Assembly (NCBI GenBank): GCA_011391495.1
Contig: JAABQK010000014.1
Coordinates: 1-64,000, forward strand
Origin: Hydrogenophaga sp.
GTDB taxonomy: Bacteria > Pseudomonadota > Gammaproteobacteria > Burkholderiales > Burkholderiaceae_C
DNA length: 64,000 nt
Reading direction: 5' to 3'
Of the stretch, positions 62,886-64,000 are shown piece after piece. How positions within the stretch are numbered: the stretch's first letter is position 1; each line of letters begins with the position of its first letter. The notes beneath the pieces were generated by a model. That model had not been told where the DNA came from. It did no database searches and worked only from the letters and a program-made list of their open reading frames with translations. The position numbers were made by a program, and so were the translations under genes.

Positions 62886-64000
62886 TCAGCTCTTCAAAGC
62901 GGTCAGCACCTCGTCCAGCATCTTCTTGGCGTCGCCAAACAGCATGCGGTTGTTGTCCTTGTAGAACAGCGGGTTGTCCACGCCGGCGTAACCCGAGGCC
63001 ATGCTGCGCTTCATCACGATGGAGGTGCGCGCCTTCCAGACCTCCAGCACCGGCATGCCGGCGATGGGACTGGTCGGGTCGTCCTGCGCCGCCGGGTTCA
63101 CGATGTCGTTGGCGCCGATGACGATGGCCACGTCGGTGTCGGGGAAGTCGTCGTTGAGTTCGTCCATCTCGAACACGATGTCGTAGGGCACCTTGGCCTC
63201 GGCCAGCAGCACGTTCATGTGGCCGGGCATGCGGCCGGCCACCGGGTGGATGCCGAAGCGCACATTCACGCCCTTCTCGCGCAGGGTGCGGGTGATCTCG
63301 AACACCGTGTGCTGCGCCTGCGCCACCGCCATGCCGTAGCCGGGCACGATGATCACGTTCTTGGCGTCGCGCAGCAGTTCGGCGGTCTCGGCGGCTAGGA
63401 TGGGGTTCACTTCACCCACCGGCTCGGCGGCGGCACCGCCCGCCGGCTTGGGCGCGGCGGCGGTGGTGCCGAAGCCACCGGCGATCACGCTGATGAAGCT
63501 GCGGTTCATCGCGTTGCACATGATGTAGGACAGGATGGCACCGCTGGAGCCGACCAGTGCGCCGGTCACGATCAGCAGGTCGTTGGACAGCATGAAGCCG
63601 GTGGCCGCGGCCGCCCAGCCCGAGTAGCTGTTGAGCATGGACACCACCACCGGCATGTCGGCGCCGCCGATGGCCATCACCATGTGGATGCCGAACAGCA
63701 GTGCGATGCCGCTCATGATGAACAGCGGCACCATGCCGTCCTGCACCGTTTCGGCGTGCAGGAACTGGCGGCCGAAGTAGACCACCGCCAGCAGACCGGC
63801 CAGGTTCAGCCAGTGCCGGCCGGGCAGCAGCAGCGGCTTGCCGCCGACGCGGCCGGAGAGCTTGCCGAAAGCGACGACCGAGCCCGAGAAGGTGACTGCA
63901 CCGATGAAGATGCCGATATAGATTTCCATCGCGTGGATGGCGTGGGCCGCGCTATCGAGGTTCCTGGACGCTTCGGGATCGACGAAGGTGGCGTAGCCCA
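62886..64000 (-). CDS. pntB: NAD(P) transhydrogenase subunit beta (5' part outside the window)
   Basis: The C-terminal 371 residues of PntB, which with PntA couples hydride transfer between NADH and NADP+ to proton flow. The frame continues to the window edge ([20 protein letters not shown]), so the ATG at 63929 is internal, not the start. Membrane helices ([20 protein letters not shown] onward) are followed by the NADP(H)-binding domain [62 protein letters not shown]. Confidence 0.96.
   Translation of the reverse strand, partial: GYATFVDPEASRNLDSAAHAIHAMEIYIGIFIGAVTFSGSVVAFGKLSGRVGGKPLLLPGRHWLNLAGLLAVVYFGRQFLHAETVQDGMVPLFIMSGIALLFGIHMVMAIGGADMPVVVSMLNSYSGWAAAATGFMLSNDLLIVTGALVGSSGAILSYIMCNAMNRSFISVIAGGFGTTAAAPKPAGGAAAEPVGEVNPILAAETAELLRDAKNVIIVPGYGMAVAQAQHTVFEITRTLREKGVNVRFGIHPVAGRMPGHMNVLLAEAKVPYDIVFEMDELNDDFPDTDVAIVIGANDIVNPAAQDDPTSPIAGMPVLEVWKARTSIVMKRSMASGYAGVDNPLFYKDNNRMLFGDAKKMLDEVLTALKS

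Noticed and set aside
1-64000. CRISPR array, insertion sequence, prophage, tRNA or rRNA genes
   Set aside because: No regularly spaced repeats, transposase or integrase motifs, cloverleaf-like sequences or rRNA segments were noticed on reading either strand.

Overview
The window is a high-GC, gene-dense chromosomal stretch from a betaproteobacterium, most likely a Comamonadaceae-type Burkholderiales member. This rests on protein character, on familiar local gene orders (leuS-lptE-holA, gshA-kup-gshB, hpf-ptsN-hprK, bamE/fur) and on a Comamonadaceae-looking GC-rich intergenic repeat. I see no rRNA, tRNA, CRISPR array, insertion sequence or prophage. No gene-free stretch exceeds 300 bases.

Layout. 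0-6.8 kb: a minus-strand cell-envelope and regulation operon, lptA-lptB-rpoN-RNA methyltransferase-PIN protein-secreted MORN-like protein, with a glutaredoxin-like gene and a small unknown beyond it. 6.9-10.6 kb: argS-SPOR protein-dsbA, with a divergent DsrE-like gene. 10.7-14.9 kb: a lysine-type module, with an ArgP-like LysR regulator divergent from a LysE exporter, a lysine 2-monooxygenase-type flavoprotein and a 5-aminovaleramidase-type amidase. 15-18.7 kb: a TonB-like lipoprotein, a LysR regulator, and a CoA-transferase/HMG-CoA-lyase pair. 19-21.8 kb: a two-component system whose NtrC-like regulator has lost the sigma-54 contact motif. 22-24.2 kb: malate synthase G. 24.3-31.6 kb: an enoyl-CoA hydratase, two multiheme cytochromes c, a Cys-rich/membrane/MFS gene trio, a glutamine amidotransferase with an EmrE-like pump, and an unknown protein. 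31.8-38.1 kb: glutathione synthesis (gshA, gshB) around the K+ transporter kup, then proA. 38.3-46.2 kb: a rhodanese, an aldehyde dehydrogenase behind a LivKHMGF-type ABC transporter, and a divergent AraC-family regulator. 46.2-53.3 kb: a long minus-strand run bamE-dapB-exbB-exbD-leuS-lptE-holA. 53.5-56 kb: fur, then hprK, ptsN and hpf. 56.2-64 kb: an MFS transporter, a patatin phospholipase, corA, mtnN, fadD and the 3' part of pntB, which runs off the window.

How the parts work together. Much of the window is core function: LPS transport (LptA, LptB, LptE), outer-membrane assembly (BamE), aminoacyl-tRNA synthesis (ArgS, LeuS), replication (HolA), thiol redox (GshA, GshB, DsbA, glutaredoxin), nitrogen-PTS regulation (RpoN, PtsN, HprK, Hpf) and iron regulation (Fur). 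Between these lie small catabolic modules with their own regulators. One handles lysine. One handles a CoA-activated branched or dicarboxylic acid. One imports and oxidises an organic, probably aromatic, aldehyde or its precursor.

The most unusual signals are: (1) a dispersed three-hairpin repeat whose GC-rich end sits against gene boundaries in nine places; (2) the two-component pair with a degenerate GAFTGA loop in the regulator and HN instead of HE/HD in the kinase H-box; (3) several genes with a -10-like hexamer 6-9 nt before the start codon, suggesting leaderless mRNAs; (4) two small unannotated frames, one overlapping gshB by ATGA and one upstream of corA.
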